41,755 nt of DNA from positions 1 to 41,755 of the IMG/VR virus record IMGVR_UViG_3300022745_000071; one strand, given 5' to 3'. Under the pieces are notes generated by a model that saw only the letters and a list, made by a program, of their open reading frames with translations, had not been told where the DNA came from and ran no database searches. Position 1 is the stretch's first letter. The number at the start of each line of letters is the position of its first letter. Source of the stretch: a virus. Both the position numbers and the translations under genes were made by a program. Shown here piece after piece: positions 1-8,074 of the stretch.

Positions 1-420
1 ACGTTTCTGGTAGTTATAGATCAGACAAGGAAGTTGACGGAAGTCTTTATCAATAGATACCACAATAACATTCTCAAAGCCTAGTTTTGTGGCTTCAATA
101 GCGATAGCGTCGTCTGCTTCTTGACCTTCTGTAGTGATAGCATTGTACTCTTCAGTCAAGTAGTTCCTAGCGAACTTCAAGAGAAGAGGCTTATCCTTAG
201 GACGTTGTGCTTTATAAATATCAGAGATTTCATGGCGGAAGTTTCCTTTACCAGTCAGATACCCCTGATATTCGCAAAGGACTTCTGTGGCCGAAAGGAT
301 ACTATCCATGATTTCATCAATCTTACTGACTACACCAGAGACAGTATCACCTTCACGGGAAAAGACTGCATGGTATGCTATAATATCGAAGTCTACTAGA
401 ATCTTCATATTACCGTTCAT
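1..420 (-). CDS. FEN/PIN-type 5'-3' exonuclease, 3' end cut by window
   Basis: The first 140 residues of a 5' nuclease that in T7- and T5-like phages removes primers and degrades DNA. The protein opens with MKILVDFDIIAYHAVF, where the aspartates would bind metal. Further on it has EADDAIA and SIDKDFRQLP, the two acidic clusters typical of the PIN/FEN fold. The frame is still open at position 1, so the C-terminal part lies outside the window. The ATG at 420 has a GAAGAAG Shine-Dalgarno 7 nt upstream and overlaps the end of the preceding gene by 11 nt; an ATG at 408 is the alternative start. The family assignment rests on motifs and on the replication-gene neighbours. Confidence 0.8.
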   Translation of the reverse strand, partial: MNGNMKILVDFDIIAYHAVFSREGDTVSGVVSKIDEIMDSILSATEVLCEYQGYLTGKGNFRHEISDIYKAQRPKDKPLLLKFARNYLTEEYNAITTEGQEADDAIAIEATKLGFENVIVVSIDKDFRQLPCLIYNYQKR

Positions 421-709
421 AGTAAGGCTTCTTCTCTAGGGCTTCTGCACCATAGGTACTATGAATGAAGGCTTCCCACTCATCTTTGGTGCAGTAATAC
501 TTCAGTACACGTTCAAAGGCTTTGATGAGTTTTTTCTTGTTCTTTTTGGTTTCAAGAATATCCCAATCAGGTTGAAGTTCCTGAAGGATAATGTCCTTTG
601 CTTCTTGCTTTACAACCTGATCAACTAGATCAAGGTATTCGTTTTGATAGCCACTACTATTGAACATCAAAGTCTTAAGGGCCTCTAGTTTACTCACTAC
701 TATCTCCAA
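410..709 (-). CDS. Hypothetical protein, 99 aa
   Basis: Unrecognised small protein, rich in Lys, Glu and aromatic residues, predicted mostly helical, with no membrane segment or cysteine motif. It overlaps the 3' end of thyX by 20 nt and the start of the exonuclease gene by 11 nt, so it is translationally coupled within the leftward replication operon. A role in DNA or nucleotide metabolism is only guilt by association. Confidence 0.75.
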   Translation of the reverse strand: MEIVVSKLEALKTLMFNSSGYQNEYLDLVDQVVKQEAKDIILQELQPDWDILETKKNKKKLIKAFERVLKYYCTKDEWEAFIHSTYGAEALEKKPYYER

Positions 710-1367
710 TCATACTAAAGATTTCAGGGAATGCAGGGGCAATAGCCTTACGGATTTCACGAGCAAGAAGGATATGTTCCCATTGAGTCCCATTGCCATC
801 ACGAGCCTCAAGGTAGGTTATCCAACTACGAAGTGTACCATTCATGTAGAGGCGAGACATAGTAAGCCCTTCAGGAAGGATTACACGGGCACACTCTTTA
901 GCTACATCATCAGACCTCAAATCTTGATACAGACTCTTTGCCCGCCAAATGCTATCTTTCACCACAAGGGCTGCATAATCTTTAAGTTGATTATCAAGAT
1001 CATCAATAGAGTTTTGACGGTTCTTAGTATCCTGACGACGAAACTCTCGCTCAGTAAACTCAATTTCATCCGAGTATCGTTGACTAAACTCTTGGAAACT
1101 GAAGGAACGGTGGCGAAGAAGTTGACGTGTAATATCTCGTGGTGCTTCTACTTCAACAATAGCGTTAGCCATTTCAAAGAAAGACCAATGACCATTGTCG
1201 TAGCAGGTCTTGAATAATCTACTGAACTCAGGATTTTCTTGGTTGGGCTTATTAGACACCCTCCCACAGTAGGCAACTACCCCCTCCGGGGTAGCCATCG
1301 GGATTTCAATGGTCGGTTGGGTGACTGCAATAAGACGGGCACTGATTTTAGTCAAAGAGTGCTCCAT
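690..1367 (-). CDS. thyX: Flavin-dependent thymidylate synthase ThyX
   Basis: Makes dTMP from dUMP using methylene-tetrahydrofolate and FAD/NADPH, supplying thymidine for phage DNA synthesis. The ThyX signature is intact at residues 85-98: RHRSFSFQEFSQRY, with the RHR triad, the conserved Ser95 and the RY pair. Upstream, HWSFFEMA (about 60-67) matches the conserved HxSxxE segment. The length of 225 residues is normal for the family. It overlaps its upstream neighbour by 16 nt and its downstream neighbour by 20 nt. Together with the ribonucleotide reductase at the other end of the window it forms a nucleotide-supply set. Confidence 0.96.
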   Translation of the reverse strand: MEHSLTKISARLIAVTQPTIEIPMATPEGVVAYCGRVSNKPNQENPEFSRLFKTCYDNGHWSFFEMANAIVEVEAPRDITRQLLRHRSFSFQEFSQRYSDEIEFTEREFRRQDTKNRQNSIDDLDNQLKDYAALVVKDSIWRAKSLYQDLRSDDVAKECARVILPEGLTMSRLYMNGTLRSWITYLEARDGNGTQWEHILLAREIRKAIAPAFPEIFSMIGDSSE

Positions 1368-1540
1368 TTCATACGACCATCATCAAATTCAGCACCAACA
1401 AACTTCACGTAGTCGTAAGAGGCACCCTTAAGGAAATCAAGGAAGCGTTGAAGTACATCATCAATACTTTCAACACCCTCTTGAGAGATAAGGCAAGAAC
1501 GTCCATCCTCAGGGTCGTGCATATGAAAAGTGATATTCAT
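1352..1540 (-). CDS. Hypothetical protein, 62 aa
   Basis: Small unrecognised protein beginning MNITFHMHDPEDG. It starts inside the stop region of the preceding gene (ATGA-type overlap at 1537-1540) and ends inside thyX, so it is tightly coupled to both. No domain is recognised. Confidence 0.7.
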   Translation of the reverse strand: MNITFHMHDPEDGRSCLISQEGVESIDDVLQRFLDFLKGASYDYVKFVGAEFDDGRMKWSTL

Positions 1541-2046
1541 TCTGCATCCTCTTTACGTTCATAAGCAACATGCTCTACAACCTTAATCTTTTGGATTGCA
1601 GTACGAGAAGCAATGCTATCCTTACCCGTCTTTTGGTCCTTGACAGGGAAGGTCTGGATCAAGTGGGTAATCTCTGCAACAGTACCATTACCAATCAAAC
1701 CATCAGTGTCAGGTTCCCAGAGACTTCCATCAGCCTTAGTGACCTTAGGAGGTCCACCAGCCTTTTCTACAACGTCACCAGCCTTAGTCTTTACCAGATG
1801 CTTACGTTCAAACTTGATAGCAATAACACCATCCGTCATACGGGACAGGATAGGCTTCTTCATAGAACCCGCTTTCTTAAGCTTTTCATACTGCTCTTTA
1901 GCCAAGATTTGAGTTACAGTATATGCGCCTTCACAGTCGGCATAGGCACCTTCGTAACCTTCCATATCCCGATTATGTTCAAAGATACGAGCCCATTCGA
2001 TAGGGCCGATGGTAGTAACTTCTTTATATTTAGTGTTATTAGCCAT
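1537..2046 (-). CDS. Putative single-stranded DNA-binding protein
   Basis: A 169-residue soluble protein directly upstream of thyX and downstream (in genome order) of the DNA polymerase. The C-terminus is acidic (ends YERKEDAE), as in phage and bacterial SSB proteins where that tail recruits polymerase and helicase. The central part is rich in beta-forming and basic residues. Position, size and tail suggest an SSB of the T7 gp2.5 functional class, but no diagnostic OB-fold motif can be proven by eye, so it could be another replication accessory protein. It is the first gene after a strong leftward promoter candidate at 2134-2161. Confidence 0.5.
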   Translation of the reverse strand: MANNTKYKEVTTIGPIEWARIFEHNRDMEGYEGAYADCEGAYTVTQILAKEQYEKLKKAGSMKKPILSRMTDGVIAIKFERKHLVKTKAGDVVEKAGGPPKVTKADGSLWEPDTDGLIGNGTVAEITHLIQTFPVKDQKTGKDSIASRTAIQKIKVVEHVAYERKEDAE

Positions 2047-2133
2047 GTTTATGTATTCCTATTGTGTTTTCAGTATGAAACTGGTTGTCGGGATTTGGTT
2101 TCCCTAGCAGAGGTTGTTTCCGCTAGAAGAAAG

Positions 2134-2161
2134 AATATAGGTGTTGTGGTTGGAAAGTCAA
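2134..2161 (-). promoter_or_regulatory. Leftward sigma-70-like promoter before the SSB-thyX genes
   Basis: Minus strand TTGACT, 16-nt spacer, TATATT. It lies in the 135-nt gap between the DNA polymerase gene and the putative SSB gene and points at the latter. The spacer contains ACCACAA, shared with two other leftward promoter candidates. Confidence 0.6.
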
Positions 2162-2181
2162 GAGTTTCTGTTAAGTATATT

Positions 2182-4038
2182 TTAGTGTACTTTACCGTAG
2201 TTCTCCCCAAATTGTACATCAACATCAAGCAAGACATTGAGTTTTAGTTTCTTGTTTACATAGCCAATAGCATCCTTCAAGATACCTTCAGCATGATCCT
2301 CATAGCCAATCTTCACTGGTACACCTTGCTCGTCATGGAACTGGAAGGCCACAGGAAGCCCTAGGAGCCTTGTGTAGTACAACCAAGTGTCAAAGCACCA
2401 GACACCCGTACTTTGATTAAGTGTAGAGAAAATGTCCTTGTCTGACCTCAGACTGTGCCACAAACCAGATACAGGGTTTAGCAACCACATCTGAGAACCT
2501 AGAAGCCTGATCTTCTGAGATTCAGACACCTTCTTGATGGACCAGTTACGTTTCCAGTAAGCCTCAATCAAGTCACCAGCTTCCTTGACAGGTATCTCAA
2601 CTTCCCTAGACAACTTGGCTTTACCGACTCCGTATACACAACTATAATTTGCTGCTTTGTATTTCTTTCTAATGCCCTTGAGACTGATTTCTCCTTTATT
2701 GTGCCTGTCAATCTGTTCTTGAGTTACTGCCCCTGCAAACAAAGCTAGGTTAAGGTGTGGGTCAAAGCCTTCCTTGCTCATTTCCTCTACATAGTCAGGA
2801 TCAAGGGGCTTCATGTAATGGCGCTTTGTGGTATCCTCAAGACTAACCATGTCTGAACCAGCCCACACATGACCTTCTGGTGGTAATAGGCAACCTCTAA
2901 TCTCTTTACCCCAAGGCTTATCTACACCGGGCAAGTTAACCAAAGGCTTAGAGTGTTTGAAACGAAGGGTATTCGTAAGCCCAGAGATTTCGGCTTTCAA
3001 CCAACCTTCTTTGTGGCACTCTAGGAAAGACTTAAAGATACCTAGCCTATGAGTGATAACTGTAAGCCCCTCCAAAATTTCCACCGCAGGGTCTTTTTCG
3101 ATAAGGTCAGTTACACTTTCACATAGTTCAGAGTCATCCCTGACTTGTTCAATCATCCTTTCCTTACCAGTCTTTTTGTCCTTCACGTACTTATAGGTCT
3201 TAGGCTTCCAACCAAGCCCGTGTAGCCACTCTTTAACTTGCTCTGAACTGTTAGGGTTCCCATCCTCATACCCCTCTAGGACATTGATAGGACCGACTGT
3301 GTTGGAAGGAAGTTTCTGTTCAATAAGAAGGTCAAGCCACTTCTTGCCTGCGATAGAAAGTGAACCATCTTTCTTGTACAGTTCTTTTGGCTTATTCACT
3401 GTACGGTAAATAGGCTTCTTAGGCATAGCCTTGGCAAGTTCAACTGTCTTTTCTTCCTTCTGTTGAAGGAGGGTATCATAGGACTTCTGACACAAATCTA
3501 GGTCAAGACGTACTTTGGTCAGTTCTTGCTCTCTGGCACAATCTAGTTTGAAGCCAAGGTAATCAATCAACTTGTTTGCACTTGCTTCATCACCATAGAG
3601 TTTCTTTAGTTTAGCCTCTAGGTCTTTCCAGAGAAGCCAGTTGATTTTGACATCCTCCTCACAGCGGTGCCGATATTGATCATAAGTAAGACCCTCCCAA
3701 TCATCTACTTTGGGCTTAGGTACACCAAAATCAACACCATAACTCTCAATACCATGCTTCAGCCTATCAAAGTTCAAGTACCAAGATAGGGGAAGAGTGT
3801 CAATGAAATTTTTGTAGGTCAGGTTAGTTCCAAGTATCTTGTTGAATAAACATAGGTCATGTCTGACAGAATTGTGTGCAACAAACTTAGTATCTGATGC
3901 ACACAAAACCTCTCTCATCTTGTCGTAGTCATTGGTGGAAGTAAAGTTAATCCCATCCTCTGTCCAAGATAGGACCCAAATCTTTGTGGCTTCTTCCCAA
4001 AGCCCATCACTTTCAGAGTCTAGGACAATTACTTTCAT
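2182..4038 (-). CDS. Family A DNA polymerase (T7 gp5-like) with 3'-5' exonuclease
   Basis: Replicative polymerase. The N-terminal proofreading domain shows Exo I (LDSESDGLW, D7 and E9), Exo II (VAHNSVRHDL) and Exo III (YRHRCEEDV). The polymerase domain shows motif A around D396 (SDMVSLEDTT, a divergent version of the usual DxSxxELR), motif B at about 457-470 (RKKYKAANYSCVYG, with the conserved Arg, Lys and the Tyr of the O-helix) and motif C HDE at 568-570. At 618 residues it is somewhat shorter than T7 gp5 (704). The start abuts the preceding small gene with no gap. No separate processivity factor is recognised; host thioredoxin or the phage glutaredoxin are untested candidates. Confidence 0.95.
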   Translation of the reverse strand: MKVIVLDSESDGLWEEATKIWVLSWTEDGINFTSTNDYDKMREVLCASDTKFVAHNSVRHDLCLFNKILGTNLTYKNFIDTLPLSWYLNFDRLKHGIESYGVDFGVPKPKVDDWEGLTYDQYRHRCEEDVKINWLLWKDLEAKLKKLYGDEASANKLIDYLGFKLDCAREQELTKVRLDLDLCQKSYDTLLQQKEEKTVELAKAMPKKPIYRTVNKPKELYKKDGSLSIAGKKWLDLLIEQKLPSNTVGPINVLEGYEDGNPNSSEQVKEWLHGLGWKPKTYKYVKDKKTGKERMIEQVRDDSELCESVTDLIEKDPAVEILEGLTVITHRLGIFKSFLECHKEGWLKAEISGLTNTLRFKHSKPLVNLPGVDKPWGKEIRGCLLPPEGHVWAGSDMVSLEDTTKRHYMKPLDPDYVEEMSKEGFDPHLNLALFAGAVTQEQIDRHNKGEISLKGIRKKYKAANYSCVYGVGKAKLSREVEIPVKEAGDLIEAYWKRNWSIKKVSESQKIRLLGSQMWLLNPVSGLWHSLRSDKDIFSTLNQSTGVWCFDTWLYYTRLLGLPVAFQFHDEQGVPVKIGYEDHAEGILKDAIGYVNKKLKLNVLLDVDVQFGENYGKVH

Positions 4039-4248
4039 TCAATTCCCCTCAGGTATATTAGGGTTTTCTACCCAATCAAGCAATATCTCAAAAATTTTAT
4101 AGTGAGCCAAGCTTGACCAATAAGTGTAAAAGTATTCCTCCTTATTCTTGGCTATATATGCATTTCCGTAGTACTGCTTAGCCCAATCATAAGAACAATA
4201 GATAATCCACCACTCTTTGTACTCTTTATACGCTTGAAGCATTTCCAT
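4039..4248 (-). CDS. Hypothetical protein, 69 aa, Tyr/Trp-rich
   Basis: Very aromatic small protein (many Tyr and Trp), helical in appearance, ending immediately before the polymerase ATG. No family is recognised. The abutting arrangement suggests coupled translation with the polymerase. Confidence 0.6.
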   Translation of the reverse strand: MEMLQAYKEYKEWWIIYCSYDWAKQYYGNAYIAKNKEEYFYTYWSSLAHYKIFEILLDWVENPNIPEGN

Positions 4249-4252
4249 TCAG

Positions 4253-4540
4253 TTACCCCGCGTTAAAGCTACTTACAATAACCCCACAAATATCCCGGTC
4301 AGTCTCACCGAGGTATTCTACAATGACACCCTCTGGATAAACCCAAGTAGAATCACTGGCAGGCCAAGTCTTATCCCAATGTTCATAATACCAACCCATC
4401 CGTACTGGTCCCATCATCCAGATGCTACCTCCATTCGGATGGGTCTTACGAGCTTCTTCCTCAGTCTCAGCAGCCACAACAGCACTATCGTAGGTGTCAT
4501 AGCCAAGATGTTGCTTAGACCGGATTACCCAAAGTTTCAT
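4253..4540 (-). CDS. Conserved phage hypothetical protein, 95 aa
   Basis: Begins MKLWVIRSKQHLGYDTYDS and has an AAETEEEARKTHP segment followed by W/P-rich strands. This pattern is familiar from small proteins of unknown function in many phages that appear to respond to or display an environment-facing beta-sheet. It overlaps its upstream gene by 4 nt (ATGA) and lies 4 nt from its downstream gene. Function unknown. Confidence 0.75.
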   Translation of the reverse strand: MKLWVIRSKQHLGYDTYDSAVVAAETEEEARKTHPNGGSIWMMGPVRMGWYYEHWDKTWPASDSTWVYPEGVIVEYLGETDRDICGVIVSSFNAG

Positions 4541-4728
4541 TCTTGCTTATCCAACTCCTTTAGGAAAATATCATTGATATAGTGTTTGACAATGTAACTG
4601 TATAGTTCACCCACTTGGTCAAAGTCAAGTTTAACTTGGGAATATCCCCCAAAATTAATATCACCTTGCTCAACATAGAGTTTTCCATCTAGGATATAGA
4701 AGTCAAGGGGGCTTTTATCCATCACCAA
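4537..4728 (-). CDS. Hypothetical protein, 63 aa
   Basis: Short acidic protein starting MVMDKSPLDFYILDGKLY; no domain is recognised. It overlaps the end of the primase-helicase gene by 7 nt and the next gene by 4 nt, so it is part of the same translationally coupled string. Confidence 0.65.
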   Translation of the reverse strand: MVMDKSPLDFYILDGKLYVEQGDINFGGYSQVKLDFDQVGELYSYIVKHYINDIFLKELDKQE

Positions 4729-6308
4729 CCACTTCCTTTCTCACTAAGGGTGAACGTATCACCATCAAACAACAGTTCCCCTGCTTCACCTTCAAGTCCG
4801 CAGGGGCGGTTCTTCTTAACTACCAGCTTTGTAGTGTTTCTGTCAATCATATTATCTGCTTCCTTATCCCGTTCAAGGTCAATAACCACAGAAGCACGTT
4901 GGGCGATCATCTTGCAGTACTTAGGGTCACCACTCTCGTTAGTGTGTGCAATAGTGACAATACCTACATTCAAGTCAGCAGAAAGCTTAGAGAGTTTCAC
5001 TGACAAGTCAGCAAGGATTGTCTCTTTGTTTACCTCATTACTAACAGTAACAATATCTTGCAAGGGTTCCACAAAAACATACTGACAACCATAGACCTGT
5101 GTCAATACCCTGATTTGCTCAATAAGCCCCTCTGCGTCAGCGTCATCAAGATGAAACTGCATATATCCCGTATTATGAGTGATATGCTTGATAGCACCTT
5201 CTACATCAACCATGCGTCCCTTGTCTTTAATCAAATCCTTCCGGGTAAGATTGTCTTTAAGATAGTAGGATACCACACCAAGCAAGGAACGAAGTTTAGT
5301 CTCCTCAAGGTGCCATGTAGCAAAACGTACAGTAGGATAATTCTTAATGAAATTGTATTCAAGATAACGCATGAATTCACTCTTACCGACCGATGTGGGG
5401 GCCTTAATAACAGTAAAATGACCACGCATTAGACCAAGAATTTTCTCATCAAGAGATTCAATCCCAGTAGGGATATAGGAACTCTCCTGAGTGTCATGCA
5501 GTAGTTCTAGGAAACGTTCTTCTGTGGCATAGATGTTGTCTGGGGTATATAGACCACTAGACCACCAAGCATTACGATACTGTTCCCCTGCACCAGCCTG
5601 TAGGAACTCGTTAGCATCCTTGAACTTGTCATGAGGAACCTTATAGACACGTCCGGGGAACAAGTGCATTAGGCTAAGAGCAAACTTATCTGCTTTATTA
5701 TCAGAGTCAAGAGAGAGGTAAATCTTCTCGAAAGACTCTAGCCAATCCTTGCAGTTCTCAAGGAGTTTCTTTGACGGTGTAGCAGAAGGAAGAGAGACAA
5801 CAGGGTACTTAGAGCCTAGCATTTGAAAGGCTGACATGGCATCAAGACAGCCTTCCGTAATAGTAACTGCCTTAGCAGAACCAGCCGGGAACAAATTCAT
5901 ACCAAACAACTGATTTGGACTAAAACCCTTATTAGTCACAAACTCTTTGGGGAATACCCGTGTCTTGGTCCCACCATCAGGATAGATGTAGGTATGCTTG
6001 ATGGGATTACCTTCACTATCCGAATAAGTAAGACACTTATAGAACTCCATAGCCCTAGGAAGAATACCCCGATGTTCTAGGTACTTTCCTTCACTGACAA
6101 CCTCAGGTTTCACTTGACCTTCTTTCTTTACATTAATTTCCTTCAGTGGGTATGCTTCCTTTGCCCAATCATGTACCACCATACCTTTGTGTGGATAGGC
6201 TTCACCACAAGAACGGCAAAACCCTACTTTTTTAATATCTTCATAGTCAAAGGCATCAGATGAACCACAAGAAGTGAAGGGGCATGGTTTATGAATGTGT
6301 TCTGTCAA
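4722..6308 (-). CDS. Primase-helicase (T7 gp4-like)
   Basis: Bifunctional enzyme that unwinds DNA at the fork and lays RNA primers. Zinc-binding domain: Cys9, Cys14, Cys31, Cys34 (CPFTSC and CRSC). TOPRIM primase domain: TEGCLDA with E152 and SLDSD with D201/D203. RecA-type DnaB helicase domain: Walker A APTSVGKS at 303-310, a Walker B-like hydrophobic strand VFVEPLQD, and the IAHTNESGDPKY segment near the DNA-binding loop. Length (528) is close to T7 gp4 (566). The start is TTG, preceded by AGGATAAAC. A near-identical copy of its first 34 codons, beginning with ATG, lies about 490 nt upstream (6695-6795), so the present start looks rebuilt after a recombination event. Confidence 0.94.
   Translation of the reverse strand: MTEHIHKPCPFTSCGSSDAFDYEDIKKVGFCRSCGEAYPHKGMVVHDWAKEAYPLKEINVKKEGQVKPEVVSEGKYLEHRGILPRAMEFYKCLTYSDSEGNPIKHTYIYPDGGTKTRVFPKEFVTNKGFSPNQLFGMNLFPAGSAKAVTITEGCLDAMSAFQMLGSKYPVVSLPSATPSKKLLENCKDWLESFEKIYLSLDSDNKADKFALSLMHLFPGRVYKVPHDKFKDANEFLQAGAGEQYRNAWWSSGLYTPDNIYATEERFLELLHDTQESSYIPTGIESLDEKILGLMRGHFTVIKAPTSVGKSEFMRYLEYNFIKNYPTVRFATWHLEETKLRSLLGVVSYYLKDNLTRKDLIKDKGRMVDVEGAIKHITHNTGYMQFHLDDADAEGLIEQIRVLTQVYGCQYVFVEPLQDIVTVSNEVNKETILADLSVKLSKLSADLNVGIVTIAHTNESGDPKYCKMIAQRASVVIDLERDKEADNMIDRNTTKLVVKKNRPCGLEGEAGELLFDGDTFTLSEKGSGW
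6208..6305. repeat. Direct repeat, primase zinc-finger copy A
   Basis: About 98 bp nearly identical (a handful of substitutions) to 6695-6792 in the same orientation. It encodes the zinc-binding N-terminus of the primase. The homology stops just after the second CxxC on one side and at the start codon (TTG here, ATG in the other copy) on the other. Confidence 0.9.
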
Positions 6309-6350
6309 AGTTTATCCTTTATGATTATGAAATATCCAAAGCAGATAGGA
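6306..6350. repeat. Direct repeat, cassette gene end plus TTG start, copy A
   Basis: Encodes, on the minus strand, the shared protein ending ILSALDIS, the stop, the leader AGGATAAAC and the TTGACA start. The partner is at about 6990-7034 with a few mismatches. Together with the zinc-finger repeat it records how the cassette was spliced into the primase operon. Confidence 0.8.
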
Positions 6351-6795
6351 TGCGTGCCTCGTAATCGGCTTGAGCGGCTGCTTTGGCGGCTTCGATGGTG
6401 GGGTAAACTCCACTGTCTACGCCGTCGCGTGATAGCATATCGCCCATAGGGTCAGGGTAAACCTCATAGAAGCCGAACGCATGGTCAGTTTCATACCCAT
6501 TGGTTCCATCGTCTCTCCACACCAGCGGCTTCACCCGCACGGCGGTCAGCGGGGCGATCTGGTCGTACAGGTCGATGGATTGATCCTCCCATTGCTTCCA
6601 ATGATCACCATCTTCCGCATGTGCTTCACATAGCGCCCACGCCAGTAGTTCGATCTGCTCATCACGGGTCATTTCGGCTCTCCATCCAGCGCGGCAAGAA
6701 CGGCAAAACCCTACTTTTTTAGTATCTTCATAGTCAAAGGCATCTGATGAACCACAAGAAGTAAATGGGCATGGTTTATGAATGTGTTCTGTCAT
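6325..6795 (-). CDS. Chimeric protein: primase zinc finger fused to a cassette C-terminal module
   Basis: Residues 1-34 duplicate the primase zinc-binding domain with all four cysteines (CPFTSC, CRSC). From about residue 35 the protein switches to foreign, GC-richer sequence: a helical stretch (RDEQIELLAWALCEAH) and a VRVKPLVW domain ending AAAQADYEARILSALDIS. That ending recurs in the gene at 7009-7500. The C-terminal module is common in alphaproteobacterial phages but has no assigned function. The chimera could compete for or supply zinc-finger contacts in trans, or be neutral debris; the frame is intact over 156 codons, and the ATG overlaps the preceding gene. Confidence 0.75.
   Translation of the reverse strand: MTEHIHKPCPFTSCGSSDAFDYEDTKKVGFCRSCRAGWRAEMTRDEQIELLAWALCEAHAEDGDHWKQWEDQSIDLYDQIAPLTAVRVKPLVWRDDGTNGYETDHAFGFYEVYPDPMGDMLSRDGVDSGVYPTIEAAKAAAQADYEARILSALDIS
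6695..6792. repeat. Direct repeat, primase zinc-finger copy B
   Basis: Partner of 6208-6305, same orientation. This copy carries the ATG start and is probably the ancestral primase 5' end, now joined to a different downstream sequence. Confidence 0.9.
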
Positions 6796-6992
6796 ACCTT
6801 CCTTACCACAATAGATGTTTTTGTCCTATAGACTGCAAATGAATACCCATAGATTACTAGATTGTTAAACCCCACCCTATCTGGGTAATCCTTTTCAAAG
6901 GATTTTGCAATCTGTACGCCTTTAAACCAATCCTCCTCTGTCATATCTCTAAGGATAAGTTTAGAGGTTTTATTTGCTGTAGTGCTTGTCAA
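6792..6992 (-). CDS. Hypothetical protein, 66 aa
   Basis: Starts at TTG 6992 behind AGGATAAACC, the same Shine-Dalgarno and TTGACA start context as the primase. Sequence MTSTTANKTSKLILRD..., with no recognised domain. Its base composition is like the phage backbone, unlike the GC-richer genes on both sides, and its last codons overlap the ATG of the chimeric gene. It was probably the original upstream neighbour of the primase. Confidence 0.6.
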   Translation of the reverse strand: MTSTTANKTSKLILRDMTEEDWFKGVQIAKSFEKDYPDRVGFNNLVIYGYSFAVYRTKTSIVVRKV

Positions 6993-7034
6993 GGTTTATC
7001 CTCTATAGTTATGAAATATCCAAAGCAGATAGGA
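6990..7034. repeat. Direct repeat, cassette gene end plus TTG start, copy B
   Basis: Partner of 6306-6350. The same ILSALDIS ending, leader and TTGACA start are seen, here leading into the 66-aa gene instead of the primase. Confidence 0.8.
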
Positions 7035-7500
7035 TTCTGGCCTCGTAATCGGCTTGGGCAGCGGCTTTGGCGGAGTCAGCAGTCGGAAAGCGCCATATGG
7101 AACGACCTTCCCCATCGAAGCTGAGAAGGAACAGACCCTCTACCTTCTGGACGGTATAGCCTTCGGCGTTCCACTTCCCGTAGCCATTGTTTCCGCGCTC
7201 AACCTCAAACCAACCAAGCGGCTTCACCTTCACCGCCCCAATAGCTGATTTATCAGCAAGCGCCATCTTAAGCGCGTCCTCTGCCGCGTCTGCGCGTTCA
7301 ACTGCCTTGTCGCGTTGCGACTCTAGTGATTTCATCACAGCAGTCAGGGCGTTGACGGCTTGCAGTTCTTTCTGCATACTGTCGAGGGTGGCTTGGTGCA
7401 GGTCAGCAATTGTAGCATCAGTACCCCTTACCTTGCAGAAACCTGTGCATCGACCTGTGCTGTTTTGTTGGCACCTTGGGTATTCGCAGAACTCCATCAC
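7009..7500 (-). CDS. Cassette protein with coiled coil and shared C-terminal module, 163 aa
   Basis: N-terminus CEYPRCQQNSTGRCTGFC is cysteine-rich and could bind zinc. Then come IADLHQATLDSMQKELQAV and a helical, coiled-coil-like middle, then the VKVKPLGW domain ending AAAQADYEARILSALDIS. The last part is shared with the chimeric gene at 6325-6795 and the ADLHQATL segment with the gene at 7745-8074, so modules have been shuffled among neighbours. The DNA is visibly more GC-rich than the phage backbone, which points to transfer. Function unknown. Confidence 0.75.
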   Translation of the reverse strand: MMEFCEYPRCQQNSTGRCTGFCKVRGTDATIADLHQATLDSMQKELQAVNALTAVMKSLESQRDKAVERADAAEDALKMALADKSAIGAVKVKPLGWFEVERGNNGYGKWNAEGYTVQKVEGLFLLSFDGEGRSIWRFPTADSAKAAAQADYEARILSALDIS

Positions 7501-7748
7501 GCACCCCCTTTCTCTGAATTAGGTAGGGTGGCGAGCGGTTCCGCCCAAATAAAGCGTTGCTGTCCGTAACGGCTAGGCTTGGCGGTCATGTAGTTGAACC
7601 CCATAGCATTACCAATACGTTTCCATACAGCGTTTACGCGCTCTTGCGGCGACGACATTGGACCGCAATGAGCCGCTATGTAGGCAACTGGATTGCTGGC
7701 TTCGAGTAAATCACCAAGGTCAGCATCAGACAATTCGTATTCGGTCAT
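7497..7748 (-). CDS. Cassette hypothetical protein, 83 aa
   Basis: Start chosen at ATG 7748 because it forms an exact ATGA overlap with the stop of the upstream gene; a longer frame to 7787 reads through that gene. The protein begins MTEYELSDADLGDLLEASN and has a WKRIGNAMGFNYMTAKPSRYG segment resembling small phage proteins of unknown role. It overlaps the next gene by 4 nt. Confidence 0.7.
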   Translation of the reverse strand: MTEYELSDADLGDLLEASNPVAYIAAHCGPMSSPQERVNAVWKRIGNAMGFNYMTAKPSRYGQQRFIWAEPLATLPNSEKGGA

Positions 7749-8074
7749 TTGCCAAACTCCGCTATGGCTGCACGCAAATCGCGACATTCAGGCTCATGAA
7801 TTTTGCTATCGCTCCCGATGCGGTTTGACGAGCAGAAGCAATAGCCTTCTGGCATCGCCCCAAGGGCTTGCACCGACTCTACCAGCCGCCTAATCTCCGG
7901 CAACCGCATCGCATCGGCCAGCAGATCGGCGGGAGTGGGGTTGGGGATGGCGAGGGTGGCTTGGTGCAGGTCAGCGCGGATGTATTCTGCACAGTGGTCG
8001 TAGCGTAACTCGCTGGCGTCGTGCGGCATCCAACCACCTTCAGTATCCGCCCAAATCCGTTCCGGCGCGTCCAT
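7745..8074 (-). CDS. Cassette hypothetical protein, 109 aa
   Basis: Start chosen at ATG 8074 (MDAPERIWADTEGG), which shares one base with the upstream stop. The open frame continues upstream to 8245 but that part is low-complexity shadow sequence. The PERIWA...YIRADLHQA pattern is common in small genes of alphaproteobacterial phages and prophages. Four cysteines are present, including a CFCSS segment. Function unknown. GC-rich codon use contrasts with the backbone. Confidence 0.75.
   Translation of the reverse strand: MDAPERIWADTEGGWMPHDASELRYDHCAEYIRADLHQATLAIPNPTPADLLADAMRLPEIRRLVESVQALGAMPEGYCFCSSNRIGSDSKIHEPECRDLRAAIAEFGK

Noticed and set aside
1570-2247. 225-codon plus-strand frame opposite the SSB gene
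   Set aside because: It runs antisense to clearly coupled leftward genes, with no start signal and no recognisable product.
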